Positions 33,918 to 44,855 of a stretch of DNA of 64,000 nt are shown here, piece by piece. The stretch is from Brachyhypopomus gauderio (Eukaryota; Chordata; Actinopteri; Gymnotiformes; Hypopomidae). Position numbers and translations under genes: made by a program. Each line of letters begins with the position of its first letter. Position 1 is the first letter of the stretch. The DNA lies in contig NC_135212.1 of NCBI RefSeq assembly GCF_052324685.1, positions 9,743,790-9,807,789 of the forward strand. The letters run 5' to 3'. The notes beneath the pieces are model-generated. The model saw nothing but the letters and a program-made list of their open reading frames with translations, searched no databases and was not told where the DNA came from.

Positions 33918-33920
<3 letters not shown>
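32176..33920. other. No gene seen
   Basis: Ordinary AT-rich intergenic sequence with a short (GT)n near 33300. No exon, RNA gene or element end was identified. Confidence 0.45.

Positions 33921-33961
<41 letters not shown>
33921..33961. repeat. (AC)n microsatellite
   Basis: About 40 bases of AC repeat. Confidence 0.95.
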
Positions 33962-33962
<1 letters not shown>

Positions 33963-34442
33963 ATATATACTGTAGATACACGCCCACACACACATACAGA
34001 TACAAACACACATACACACATATGTCCAATTTGAGGTGCAATCTGATCTCAAATCTTTTCTACAATTTTTTTAAGTCAGCGTCATTTTTGCCACCAGAGT
34101 TCAGCAGGAACAGACAGTAAGAAACATGGACGTTTACTGTATAATGAACATGTGAGTGAGCAGGTGAGCATGTAGTGAGCAGCATACAGAAATGTCATGC
34201 AGGAATAAACACGCGTAAATGCAACACAAACATGTTAGACATCTGGGGGGTATTCCAAGAAGCGGGTTAAGCGAGAAAACCGGGTAAGTTAACTCAGAGT
34301 TCACGGAAACTCGAGGTTTTCCGTTCCAGAAACCGAGCTTAGAGAGAACCTGAGTCAGTTACTATAGCAACTTATGCTCTGAAGCTAACCTGCTCGCTGG
34401 CAGGTTAACTTGGACCTAAACATGAATTACAAACACGTCATC

Positions 34443-35904
34443 ATGACGTGTCCTTTCCTCTAGGATCATGTGGATATTAAAGCTCAGTTTATTCGCCGAG
34501 CTCTTTGTCGGGAACGCCTTATAAAATCCCGAATAGACATAGTATCTACTACTATCATTTTCAGATTATTTTTTTATGAACGTTATCATTTTTCAGCACA
34601 ATCCATTACTTACATCAATAACATTATTAAGCGTCACATTTCAAATATTACACATCGCGGATCAGCCCTCAATTCTCTCCAAATTTTTATACATCGCTCT
34701 TCGTTTTTTTGCTAGTGGAAGTTTTTTTTATAGTGTAGGAGATGCGGAATCTGTCAGCAAAGCTACTGTATGTCGGTCTGTCCGAAAAGTATGTCTGGCA
34801 TTAAAATGACTAGTGCCCAGTTTTGTGGTGTTTCCTGGGCTTAAGCCAGTTATGGACATCAAAGAGGAATTCCACAGCATTGTTGGTTTGTCTTTAATTC
34901 ACACGGACAATAAAGAAATTAAGCAAAGGAGAAGCAATATATAACGAACTTAATTCCATTTAAATTTTAAGGATTTCCTAGAGTGATTGGCTGCATTGAT
35001 GGAACCTACATACATGGGTGTGGTAGTGGGGGGAAAAGTGGACCTGGCTACCCAGTGCCCGAGTAGGGAGAGGGGCCCATTTTGCTCATGTGCCTCATTT
35101 TCTGGCATTTATAGGGACCCACTGACATTATATGAGTGTACAGGGCCCAGAATTAACTGCTACTCCCCTGCCTAAATATGCTACATATTACAGCACCATT
35201 AGAACATGAAGGTGATTACATAAACAGAAAATCCATCCATAGCATTAATGTACAGGTACTAACCTTTATAATCCTTCATGAATAATGTACTTATCTTTAA
35301 TGGTAACAAAAATAACGTAGCTATTGTAACTGACCATTCTCCCCATCAAGATCATATGTGATGCTTCCCACCTCATCACAAATGTTGAAGCCAGATGGCC
35401 AGGATCCATGTATGATTCCACACTGTACAACAAATCTGAAGAGAGTAGGCCTGAGGTAGTTATGCTAGTTGTTCACATGCAGTGTAATAGTTAAATCATT
35501 GCAAACCCTAGTGCGATTATAGGACACTATGACGGCCTCCTTCATGGAGACAGAGGGTGTCCCTGCCTGTCCTATACCTCATGACTCTCTATTCAGATCC
35601 TGCACCTGGACCACAGTCCCACTACAATCAGGCCCACAGCAAAACCAGGGCAAGAATTTAAATGACCCTAGGAATCCTCAAGGCCAGGTTCCAGTGCCTG
35701 AAGGAGGTCAGAGTTACCCCTGAGAGGGCGTGCCACATAATAATGGCATATGTGGTATTACACAGCATTGCAACAATCCAGGAAGAGCGACAGCCTACCA
35801 TCTCTGACATGCCCACAGATGAGGAACCTTAAATGCATGTGGGTGACAACAGAGATGGTGGAGTTGTCAGAGACTCCATCTGCAATCACAGCTTTCCACA
35901 TTAA
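34443..35904 (+). pseudogene. HARBI1-like Harbinger transposase, broken
   Basis: The frame begins with ATG at 34443 but has a TAG at codon 7. It continues with DIKAQFIRRALCRERLIKSR, ERYHFSAQSI and a HRGSALNSLQ block, then shifts near 34710 into VGDAESVSKATVCRSVRKV. Later blocks are VIGCIDGTYI (about 34984; the first catalytic Asp region), EGDYINRKSIHSINVQ, an intron-like gap (35256 to about 35350), IICDASHLITNVEARWPGS, HSKTRARI, LKARFQCLKEVRVTPERACHI and a last block ending near 35904. Many stops and shifts, and missing text between about 35450 and 35590, rule out function. Harbinger transposases need the Myb-like partner for nuclear import and DNA binding. Confidence 0.85.
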
Positions 35905-36044
35905 ATCATGCACCACCACCACCCACCCCACCATCCACTCTGTAACCTTTTAATATACATTACAGTCACATTCACTGTAATGTTTCATTATTTCATTTTT
36001 CCTGTAAATAAATATATTTTATAATATATTTTAAGAATAAGATA

Positions 36045-36400
36045 TAGTTATGTACAGCCATACCACTTTGTACAATATTCTTATACTTCATTTTTATCTG
36101 ATGCCATGTGTGTTTCACACCACTCAGATTAGACCTGGAATTAGTAAGTGTTCAATTAAAAAAATATTTAAAAACTCAATACAGTATTATAAAGGTGGAG
36201 AAAAATAATAATATAATCGCACCCTTCTGCTAAATATAAAAAATATCATTTTCACTCATGCATTAACTCTGTTGGCAATTTTTTGACATGCTGACTGCCT
36301 TTCTCTAGCAGCTACCGCAGTATTACATTTACGTTTAATAATATCTAAATATTCTGCATACGCAGTCATTAATACTTCACGCTACAGTGGTGTGAAATAC
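36045..36400 (-). pseudogene. Myb/SANT-like Harbinger partner protein, broken
   Basis: On the - strand, about 36400-36269 reads EVLMTAYAEYLDII then AARERQSACQKIANRVNA. After an intron with acceptor AATTCCAG, 36134 to about 36045 reads SGVKHTWHQIKMKYKNIVQS. This is the trihelix/SANT-type DNA-binding region known from the second Harbinger protein. The donor side of the intron is damaged and the N-terminus is missing. Confidence 0.72.
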
Positions 36401-36689
36401 GATGTTCGGCTGATTTTCGCGTTTAAGTCCATGATAAATCCTATTTATCTGCGTTCCATTAAGAATGCCTTTCATAGTTACGCGTGAACGCGCTTCTGTC
36501 TGGGTCAACCTACTCAAAGTTGAGCGACCCTGATTACTTTAACTCCGATCAGCCGTTTTGGAACCGAAAATCGGGGTAAGACAACTCAGAGTTCAGGGTT
36601 AAGTTTAGAGTTTGTTAACCCCGCTTTGTGGAATACCCCCTGTAGTCAGACCACTGTTTACTGGTATAGCTCAATACAGCTGTTTATCT

Positions 36690-37055
36690 GTTTTTTGGCT
36701 GATTTGTGGCTGTTGTTTTGGTACAGGTTTAGTTTTTTGCTTTATATAATTTATGTGGTTGGTCTTGTGTGGTTGATTAGTGGCTGTTCTTGTAGTGTGG
36801 CTGATATGTGGCTGTTCTTTTATTGTGGCTAATTTGTGGCTGTAATTTTATTCTATTGTGACTGATTTTTGGCTGTTCTTTTAGTGTGGCTGATTTTTGG
36901 CTGTTCTTTTAGTGTGGCTGATTTGTGGCTGTTATTTTAGTGTGGCCGATATATGGCTGTTCTTTTAGTGTGTCTGATATATGGCTGTTCTTTTAGTGTG
37001 TCTGATATATGACTGCTGTTTTGGTGCAGCTGATGTGAGGCTGTTCTTTCGGACT
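36690..37055. repeat. Minisatellite, about 28-31-bp unit
   Basis: About eleven diverged units of TGTGGCTGATTTGTGGCTGT plus TCTTTTAG. The array adjoins the right end of the Harbinger element. Confidence 0.85.
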
Positions 37056-37780
37056 GACAGACCTGTGATGCAGGTTTTTCAGGTGCCCAGTTGCAATGCC
37101 AGTTTTAGAATCCAAAGCAAAAACAGGCTGCTTTATAATTCTTTAATTCCTTATAGGACAAAAGCAAACAATATTGATTCATTTAAAACTACCATATATT
37201 CACAGCTCTACTTATATGTCAAATCCAGTGCTGCCAGGTGATATCCTGTGTAATTTAGCAATGATTCATACAGTCCAAATGCAATAGTCTATCAATATTG
37301 GGTGCAATTAACAATAGACACTGACTCTACATGTTGACTTTGCCTGATACGAACAAGCCTCAATGTCATATCGTAAAAGCTCAAATCAAACCGGTTCGTC
37401 AGACAAGTTGGAGACTAACCCCTTCCCCAGGCAAATTAGGTCCACAGTGCATGCCTAATCAGATAACCTTTAACGAACCAGGATTGCTTATTGATAAATC
37501 AATTAACGTATTTGTTTTTCTGACTGTGGGTTTTATGAGCTGGTTCAGACAGAGCAGAGTTGTGACCAAACGGCCAGAGCTCGACCCCAGAGGAAACGAC
37601 GCTCAGAACATTCCGGAGAGGGACTGAGGGATCGGAGGGAATGTCATGCTCTCCAGACGTGGCTTAATTAAATGTGTAGTGGAGGTACAGGTGCACATTA
37701 ACAAGGCAAGAGAACAGCCATCTGCTGCCTCTGCTAAGACATGCCAGAAATGAAATATTCATAAAGGCATGCGCGCACAT

Positions 37781-37815
<35 letters not shown>

Positions 37816-38230
37816 GACACAAATTCTCTTGACAAGTGTTTGTATAAGTGCTAAATAGTGTGCGCAATACACACAGAACACACACACACGTGCACATAAA
37901 AAGAGAGAGAAAGGCAGAAGGAGAGAGAGAGAGAGAGAGAGAGAGAAGACCTCAGGGCTATGTGACCTCTCCAGAGGCGTCTCCATATTAGCACACACTT
38001 CTCAGGCTCCTCATCCAGTGCCCAAAGCTTCTCTTTCTCACCCATGCGTTTCTCAGCCCAGATAACAAGCCCTTCTCTGGCCTATTACTACACCCGCAGC
38101 CCAGTCCAAATCCACCGCAAACTGCAGCTGCCTGCCCTCACACCCCGGTCTAAATGCCCCGGTACAGAAACGTCAGGGGCAGATTCAAGTTGGTGCTTAG
38201 TAAAGCTTTTATATGTACGGTGCACATTTA
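37056..38230. other. No gene; microsatellites
   Basis: It contains (AC)n at about 37783-37812 and (GA)n at about 37920-37946. No exon is supported. Confidence 0.45.
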
Positions 38231-38238
38231 CCGCTTGG

Positions 38239-38290
38239 CAGGGGCGGACTGGGGAGAAAAAGTGGCCCGGGAGTTCCTGACAGACTGGCC

Positions 38291-38372
<82 letters not shown>

Positions 38373-39138
38373 GTATACTGTATATGAATCTATACATGGC
38401 ACGTAGTGTATATGACAGCGTTTATTGTCATATGGACAATATTAATTCCAGCAATAATATGATAACAAAGCCACATAGTGGCTTTTAAATAGTCCACTAT
38501 AAGACCACCAAACAAGTTGTTAAATAGTCCACCATAAGACAACCAAACAAGTTGTTTTACGCAAAGTGCATCCTAAAGAACAACCTACGACTCTAACGTG
38601 GGTATTTCTTCCTCTTACCTATTTGTGGTGGTTAGTTTTAATCTAAGAATTTCAATAGCTTTAAAAAAACAGTGCACAGTGCTCTGCCTTGAAGACCGCC
38701 ACTTGCGTCCGTGTTAACCGTGTTAAGGTAATTTGCCTTAGACGTTGCAGAGGCGCAGTACATTTAAAATAACATGTTATCTACAATTTAAACTGCTGTA
38801 TGTTTTTGTAGTCCGGCCCGTATTTTCTGGGACAAGTTGGTTTTTTTCTGATCTCCGCTGCATACTGTCAGCCCGCACCAGCTGGCCCAGTCCGCGGCCG
38901 CGGTCCAACTCGTTCATGTGTTTACAGGCTCAGACCGCGGCCTCGCTGAGCAGGTTAGTCTGACTGGAGCGGGGGAGGTAATAACACCGTTAAACAGCAG
39001 CGTGACTACGGGCCGGGCCGCAGTGCGCGGCAGTGGCTCCTCCACGGGCTGAGTTAAACCACCGGCGGCCCACCGGCCCACTAACCCATCGGCCCACCGG
39101 GGAAATCCCCGGTAGCAATGTATGCCAGTCCGCCCCTG
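38239..39138. mobile_element. hAT-like element with perfect 8-bp duplication
   Basis: The termini are CAGGGGCGGACTGG and its reverse complement. The 8-bp sequence CCGCTTGG occurs at 38231-38238 and 39139-39146. Inside are a (TA)n run (38293-38357) and a CG-rich right half. No transposase frame is visible. Confidence 0.92.
38293..38357. repeat. (TA)n microsatellite
   Basis: About 64 bases of TA repeat inside the hAT-like element. Confidence 0.96.
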
Positions 39139-39146
39139 CCGCTTGG

Positions 39147-39446
39147 CCCGGACAGGGTCAGTGAAACTTATGCGTGCAACACAAGATCTACAGGACATTT
39201 GCAAGAGTTGTGATGGATGCCACAGGTATGGTATTACTGTCTATGCATTTATAGGTGTAAGTCAAGTTTAGCCGCACTTGTGAGAACTGAGAGGTGTGAG
39301 AACTGCAGAGAGGGGGCACGGGCATTACGCTTTATTCTCAAAAGAACAAGTAAAAAAAAACAACTTGCATGCAGCTTTCACATTGAAATGAAAGGGCGAT
39401 GAGGATGCCAGAAAGGCTTTTGCCTTTCTCTCTCTCAAACACAAAC

Positions 39447-39493
<47 letters not shown>

Positions 39494-40315
39494 TATACAG
39501 ATCTTGAAGATTCGTGACAGAGATCGCTATGGTTTGTAATTAAAGACTTCTGTGATTTTGGTGTTCTTTAAGGTGGCTGCGTGAGTGACTGGCAGATTCT
39601 CAAATCCATGACTTACGGCACCTGTCCAGCTGTGTTCTGTGTCTCACCAAAACGTGACATATTTGGGCTCTGAACCGCCCGGTCTCTCCATCGCACAAAA
39701 AGAAAGTAACAAGTCTTTTTTTTTCGAGTCAGTAATCTCTTTTCATGTAAATGCTGTCAGGTTTCTGTCTGAAATTGGGCACTGCAAATTGGGCCAGGAT
39801 GGGAATTATGAAAGTTACCGATTCACAGGAAAAGCTCAGAAGTTTGAGCGACTCCAAGCCCAGATGACATCCCATTCTTTTCATCTCCCACAGGAAACCA
39901 CAAGTGTTAAAGTTAACACTCAAAACATTTGAGTCCTGCCAAGATTTTCTGTCACACAGCTCATTTCACTAATTACCTGCTCAAGCTAATTAGCAAAGCC
40001 AGACATAAAATCCCGGGGAATAGTTTTACCTCCTGAACCAGAAGATGCCCGCCTCGGCTCCAGAGTCACGTCCGTGCACACAACAACCTTCTCGTAAGAA
40101 CCAGACTCATCGTAAAACCGCAACCCAAATCTCAGATGGGCAACCTTCACTTGTCTTCCTGTAACGCGCACCCACATTGAGGCCCGTGTGTGTGTCATAC
40201 ACGAACTCACAAGTGGCCCCACATAGAGCGTAATTATAGGCCACCTGCCAAATCCAAAATGAATCATTTATTGTAATGCATTAAGCTGCTGGATACTCCA
40301 ACATAATCAGGCACA

Positions 40316-40381
<66 letters not shown>

Positions 40382-40761
40382 CTCTCTCTCTCTCTCTCTC
40401 TCTCGTTTTGCCTCATCCATCTTTCACCCCCTCCAACGATACAAGAAATTATTTACTAAACAACTGACTGGTCCATTCAGAAATCCAGGCTGTCCGTGAG
40501 AAACAGATCAACTTTCTTCAATGCAGATGCATTGTGGGATCTCTATCTCTCTCTTTCTCTCTCTCTGGCAACATTCTACCTCTCACATGTCATATGTCAC
40601 AAATTCATTCATAATTCAAGGCCTGCCTGTCTCAACACCAATCCCCCCCCCCCCCACGCCCCGTGTCTCTGAGTCCTTATCCTGAGCCCCTGGAGTCACG
40701 ACATTATCTAGAGCATGATCCTGCTGGCTGAGTTCCCCTGCCTCCCACTCTGGGAACCATG

Positions 40762-40802
<41 letters not shown>

Positions 40803-43739
40803 TACATCTGCATGTTTGGTGATGAGGAGAATGTACTCAGTCAGGTTTGAGCTTTTACAGTGCATGTTTGGCTGCTAGCTGACAGGAACCCGATAAGGTG
40901 AGTGTGCATCTCTGTCAGTAGCCAGCATGATCAGAAGACTATGATCTAACAACCTGCTCTTAAGTCACACACGTCACTCTGTTATGCTGCAGTAGCATTT
41001 AACTGAGACCAGTGCCTTACCCAATGCACTGTACAGGTGCAGATTACAGAGACAGTCATACTGACCTCTTAAAAATAAATATTTTCCATGGAGACAGCAT
41101 GTTATCAGCATAGAGCCTCTTTGGGTTATGATAAAGACCTCTAACCATTCGACCACCATTCCTGAAACCGACTTCCATTACCAAAATGGGGGGGTTACAC
41201 TGATTAAGAACATCCTTAAACTTTGATTGGCTCTTTGAAAGTATGTGATTAATCTCCATAGAAACTGCATCCAACTTACTAGGACCAGACTGACCTTACA
41301 GATGGAAACAGGGTGTCTGTGCTGGGCAGTGTTGAAGACTGTGACTGCTGTGTGTACACATGACCTCCTTTAACTGTGAACGAGGGTTCTGGATGTCAAG
41401 GTAGTGGCATGTTTGGTTTCTTGCCTCTCTTATATGGAACAAACACTAAACATTTATTGTGGATATTTGTAATGAACTCACAACCGTTGTGCCCACCAAT
41501 CAGATCTAACCGGTATAGCCAATAAATGTCTTTAAAACGAAAGAAAGAGAAAGAAAAAAAAACAGAATCAGAGTAAAAAAGAAAAAAAATGAGCATAAGA
41601 AGGAAAAGAAAGAAAAAGCTTCTAGCATGTCCTGCAACATAAACACTACACTATTAATAGAGGGCCAAGAGGTAATTCTGTTTAGGCCAGGTTGTTGCCA
41701 TGGAGTCTTGATAACCACCATTCTAGAACCTTCTTTTGGAATCTTTTGGAATAGTTTTAGGGCATTTCTGCAGTGCAGGGTTGAGTCCCGGCACCAAAAG
41801 CCTCTTTAACATAAACCTCTCAACAAGGCACAAACGCAGCCGTCATTTAGTTCATTAGCATCAAAGTGATCTTCTTCAGAAGGCCTGTAGGATCCCAGTC
41901 ATGAATGGGAGTCATTTGTCAGAATGGTACAGTGATTATGTTCTAGAAACAGTTATTCACTAACGTTGATGAGGGGAAAAACAGCTGTCACATCAATGCT
42001 GTAAAACAGGACTCAAGGTGTGACCGACTGTACAGTGACAACAGCAAAGGAACATCTGTGCTCACTAATAAACAATAAACACATGACACAAGCTCTCTCA
42101 CACTCTCCTCCTCCTCCTCCTCTCTCTCTCTCTATCTCTCTACCTCTCTCTCACACACACCCCCAACACACATACATCCTACTCCAGGCAGCATCATGCA
42201 AAGCAACTTTTGTTTTCCTGGTGTTCCTGTCAATATTATTGATCTCAGTACCTCAAACAGCCATGCTCATAACGTAGATGATCAGATACCTATTTAAATC
42301 AGCCTTACACTGAAGCATTAAACTCTGGTGAAAAAGCATTAACAAATAAGAGCCACCCCAGCAATATTAGAACGGAAATAAATTGTAAATAAAAGGGAAG
42401 AAATGCCCGGCTGGGATGGGTTCCTCAATCCTTTAGCCTCAGAACACAGTCACATAAGCAGAGACTTAAGGAGAACCAGGAGAACCAGGTATGTCTATTC
42501 TCTCCTTGTCGTTCCATCTCCTATGGAGAGGAGGAGGTGGAGATGGTGGAGGCCCGGGGGGGAACAGGTGCCTCTTTCCGTCTAATCCAGGTGTCTCTCC
42601 AGTCCAGATTCACTCTATGTGAAGTGGTGCTGACTGCAGTTCAGGCATCTTATAAACACAGCACAATGGGCCACTGCCTCCCCCTGCAAAGATAATTATA
42701 CCAGTTCCATGTGTGTGTGTGTGTGTGTGTGTGACACATTGCTACTCCGGTTGCATCCCAAATCTCCAGCGTGGGGTGAAGAGCATGGCGTGCCTCCAGA
42801 TCCGCTCCATAAAACCTAAAACTGTGATTTTACTGCGAGAATCAAGACACGCAATTACACGCAATATAAAAACGTCCCAGACGTCTTAGGCAACGGTGAC
42901 TGGTCTCAACTGGAGTCCTTGTTAAGCTTAGAATCTAAATATCCAAGATAGAATCTAAATATCTGCCTGGTCCTGTCTGAGATTGTGTGTGAACTCGTGT
43001 GTGTCATGTGTTTGCTACTCGTTGCCAAGGTCCAACAGGGAAATTCATTTTTGCACTCTCAGGTACTTGTGTACCCCCTGTGACACACCTGCATTTCTAT
43101 CAATTGTGGGTGGTTATTAACTCCACTGCTTCTGATAATCAGAGCTTCACAACCATAAGAGGACATTTTATTATCTACGAATTTGGCTCTTGCATCCTGC
43201 GGCCTCCGTGTGATGGAGCTGACAGTTGGCTGGAACATCCCTGCACGGCCAGACGTGCGATATGCCAAGACGTGTTCCTCATCTCTGAACTGAAGCTCAT
43301 GATCTCGGAATACCATGCCTGGAAGTGTGAATATCGCTCCAGGTAAACAAAACAACCATTAGACAGCAGTTTCCATGATGCAAACAGCTTCATGCTAACC
43401 CATGCCCTGTAGCTTCAACCCATGTTGAGCCATGTTAGCTTTTTATTTCTATGAAATAGAGCATCACAATCATCCCAGGGATTACTTCAGTTTGGTGCCA
43501 CGCTGTTACGGGTTTTCAGACAGCACCCATTCTAGGAACCACTCAAACATCTCCACTCTCAACAGGGCTCATGCAAATACTTCCCATAAGCCCCTTGGTA
43601 GTCACAGTCAAGTGGAGATTTGTGGTGCTCAATCACACCTGATTCGTCTTGGTAACATACTTGATTTAGTAGATATGGTACAACATGTTAATATCAATAT
43701 AAAATGAGATCATCAAACTGTGCTGCAGCCCGACTCTCT
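39147..43739. other. No gene; long repeat-poor interval with microsatellites
   Basis: Microsatellites are (AC)n near 39450-39488, (CT)n/(CTAT)n/(CT)n at 40320-40405, (GA)n at 40767-40798 and (GT)n near 42712-42733. Two open frames near 43.0-43.35 kb have no recognisable domain and no splice support. I see no gene. Confidence 0.45.
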
Positions 43740-43873
43740 GGACAGATAAGTTGGGTTTAGGTAAGTTGGGTTTAAGGTAATTTGGGTATGGGTTAAGGTG
43801 GTTTTAGAGTAAGTTGGGTTTAGGGTAAGCTGGGCTTGGGGTAAGCTGGGTTTTGGGTAAGTTGGGTTTAGGG

Positions 43874-44156
43874 CAGTGGTTCTCAAACTTTTTCTATCAT
43901 TCCCCACCTCATAAGAAGGGGAAATTCCATGCCCCAACTGTCCCATATCACCCGGGTGGCAAACGTAATTTGTTGACAGGGTGAGGGGGGGGGGGGGATC
44001 TAGCCCTGGTTCACACTGTTCCGCAGACATTTTAAACATCCGGGCCTTATGCAAAACGAACAGGCATTAAAACGACAGGCTTAAAAAGGTTAATTTCTTC
44101 CAATTGCTTGCTCCCCACTTGCAATACCCATGCGCCCCACACTTTGAGAAACACTG
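43874..44156. mobile_element. hAT-type MITE in the minisatellite
   Basis: The termini are CAGTGGTTCTCAAACTTTTT and, reversed, CAGTGTTTCTCAAAGTGTGG. The flanks GTTTAGGG (43866-43873) and GTTTAAGG (44157-44164) match at 7 of 8 positions, although the repetitive target weakens that evidence. Confidence 0.8.
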
Positions 44157-44445
44157 GTTTAAGGTAAGTTGGGTTTGGGTTAAGTTGGGTTTAGGGTAAG
44201 TTGAGTTTGGGGTAACTTGGGTTTAGGGTAAGTTGGGTTTAGAGTAAGTTGGGTTTAGGGTAAGCTGGGTTTGGGGTAAGTTGGTTTTAGGGTAAGTTGG
44301 GTTTGGGGAAAATTGGGTTTAGAGTAAGTTGGGTTTAGAGTAAGTTGGGTTTAGGGTAAGCTGGCTTTGGGGTAAGCTGGGTTTGGGGTAAGTTGGGTTT
44401 AGGGTAAATTGGATTTAGGGTAAGTTGGGTTTAGGGTAAGCTGGC

Positions 44446-44700
44446 TGTCAGGGCTGGGTCCAGGACCGTTCCCCCTGTCGCCACAGGAGGGCGCGCTCTA
44501 CCTACTACAATCAGGGCTGGGTCCAGGACCGCCCCTCCTGTCGTCACGAGGAGGAGTGCGCGACTTAATGCGCAAACGAGACGCAATCAGCAGTGAGGAC
44601 CTGCAGCTGTGCCTTCCCCTATTTAACAGGCACAGTTGCAGTGCCTCACTGCTGAGTTGTTCGTTGCCTCTCGCTCTGTGTTCAGAGGTCTCACGTTACA
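44446..44700 (+). mobile_element. Solo LTR
   Basis: A 255-bp block begins TGTCAGGG and ends GTTACA. The 5-bp sequence CTGGC lies on both sides (44441-44445 and 44701-44705). A TATA-like CTATTTAA lies near 44620. It contains an internal direct repeat of CAGGGCTGGGTCCAGGACCG. It most likely remains after LTR-LTR recombination of a retrotransposon. It is not the family at 8.6 kb. Confidence 0.72.
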
Positions 44701-44855
44701 CTGGCTTTGGGGTAAGCTGGGTTTGGGGTAAGTTGGGTTTGGGGTAAGTTGGGTTTAGGGTAAGTTGGGTTTGGGGTAAGTTGGGTTTGGGGTAAGTTGG
44801 GTTTAGGGTAAGCTGGGTTTGGAGTAAGTTGGGTTTAGGGTAAGTAAAAGCAAGT

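Larger units (their letters stand above)
34246..36640. mobile_element. PIF/Harbinger transposon, degraded
   Basis: The termini GGGGGTATTCCAAGAAGCGGGTTAA and, reversed at the right end, GGGGGTATTCCACAAAGCGGGGTTAA form inverted repeats. Inside are the two genes typical of Harbinger, a HARBI1-like transposase (+) and a Myb/SANT-like protein (-), convergent. The 3-bp target duplication is ambiguous because of the G/C runs at the ends; CTG is possible. Both genes are broken. Confidence 0.88.
43740..44855. repeat. 16-bp minisatellite, telomere-like, interrupted
   Basis: The unit is GTAAGTTGGGTTTAGG with GGGG or AGAG variants at the end. It runs from about 43740 to 44855. A MITE (43874-44156) and a solo LTR (44446-44700) interrupt it. 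The TTTAGGG string resembles telomere repeats, but the 16-bp period makes it a minisatellite. Confidence 0.93.

Noticed and set aside
42999..43393. Possible Cys-containing protein on either strand
   Set aside because: Overlapping frames on both strands, no domain, no splice signals or promoter.
43740..44855. Interstitial telomere
   Set aside because: The period is 16 bp and the TTTAGGG string is only part of the unit; true TTAGGG arrays are absent.
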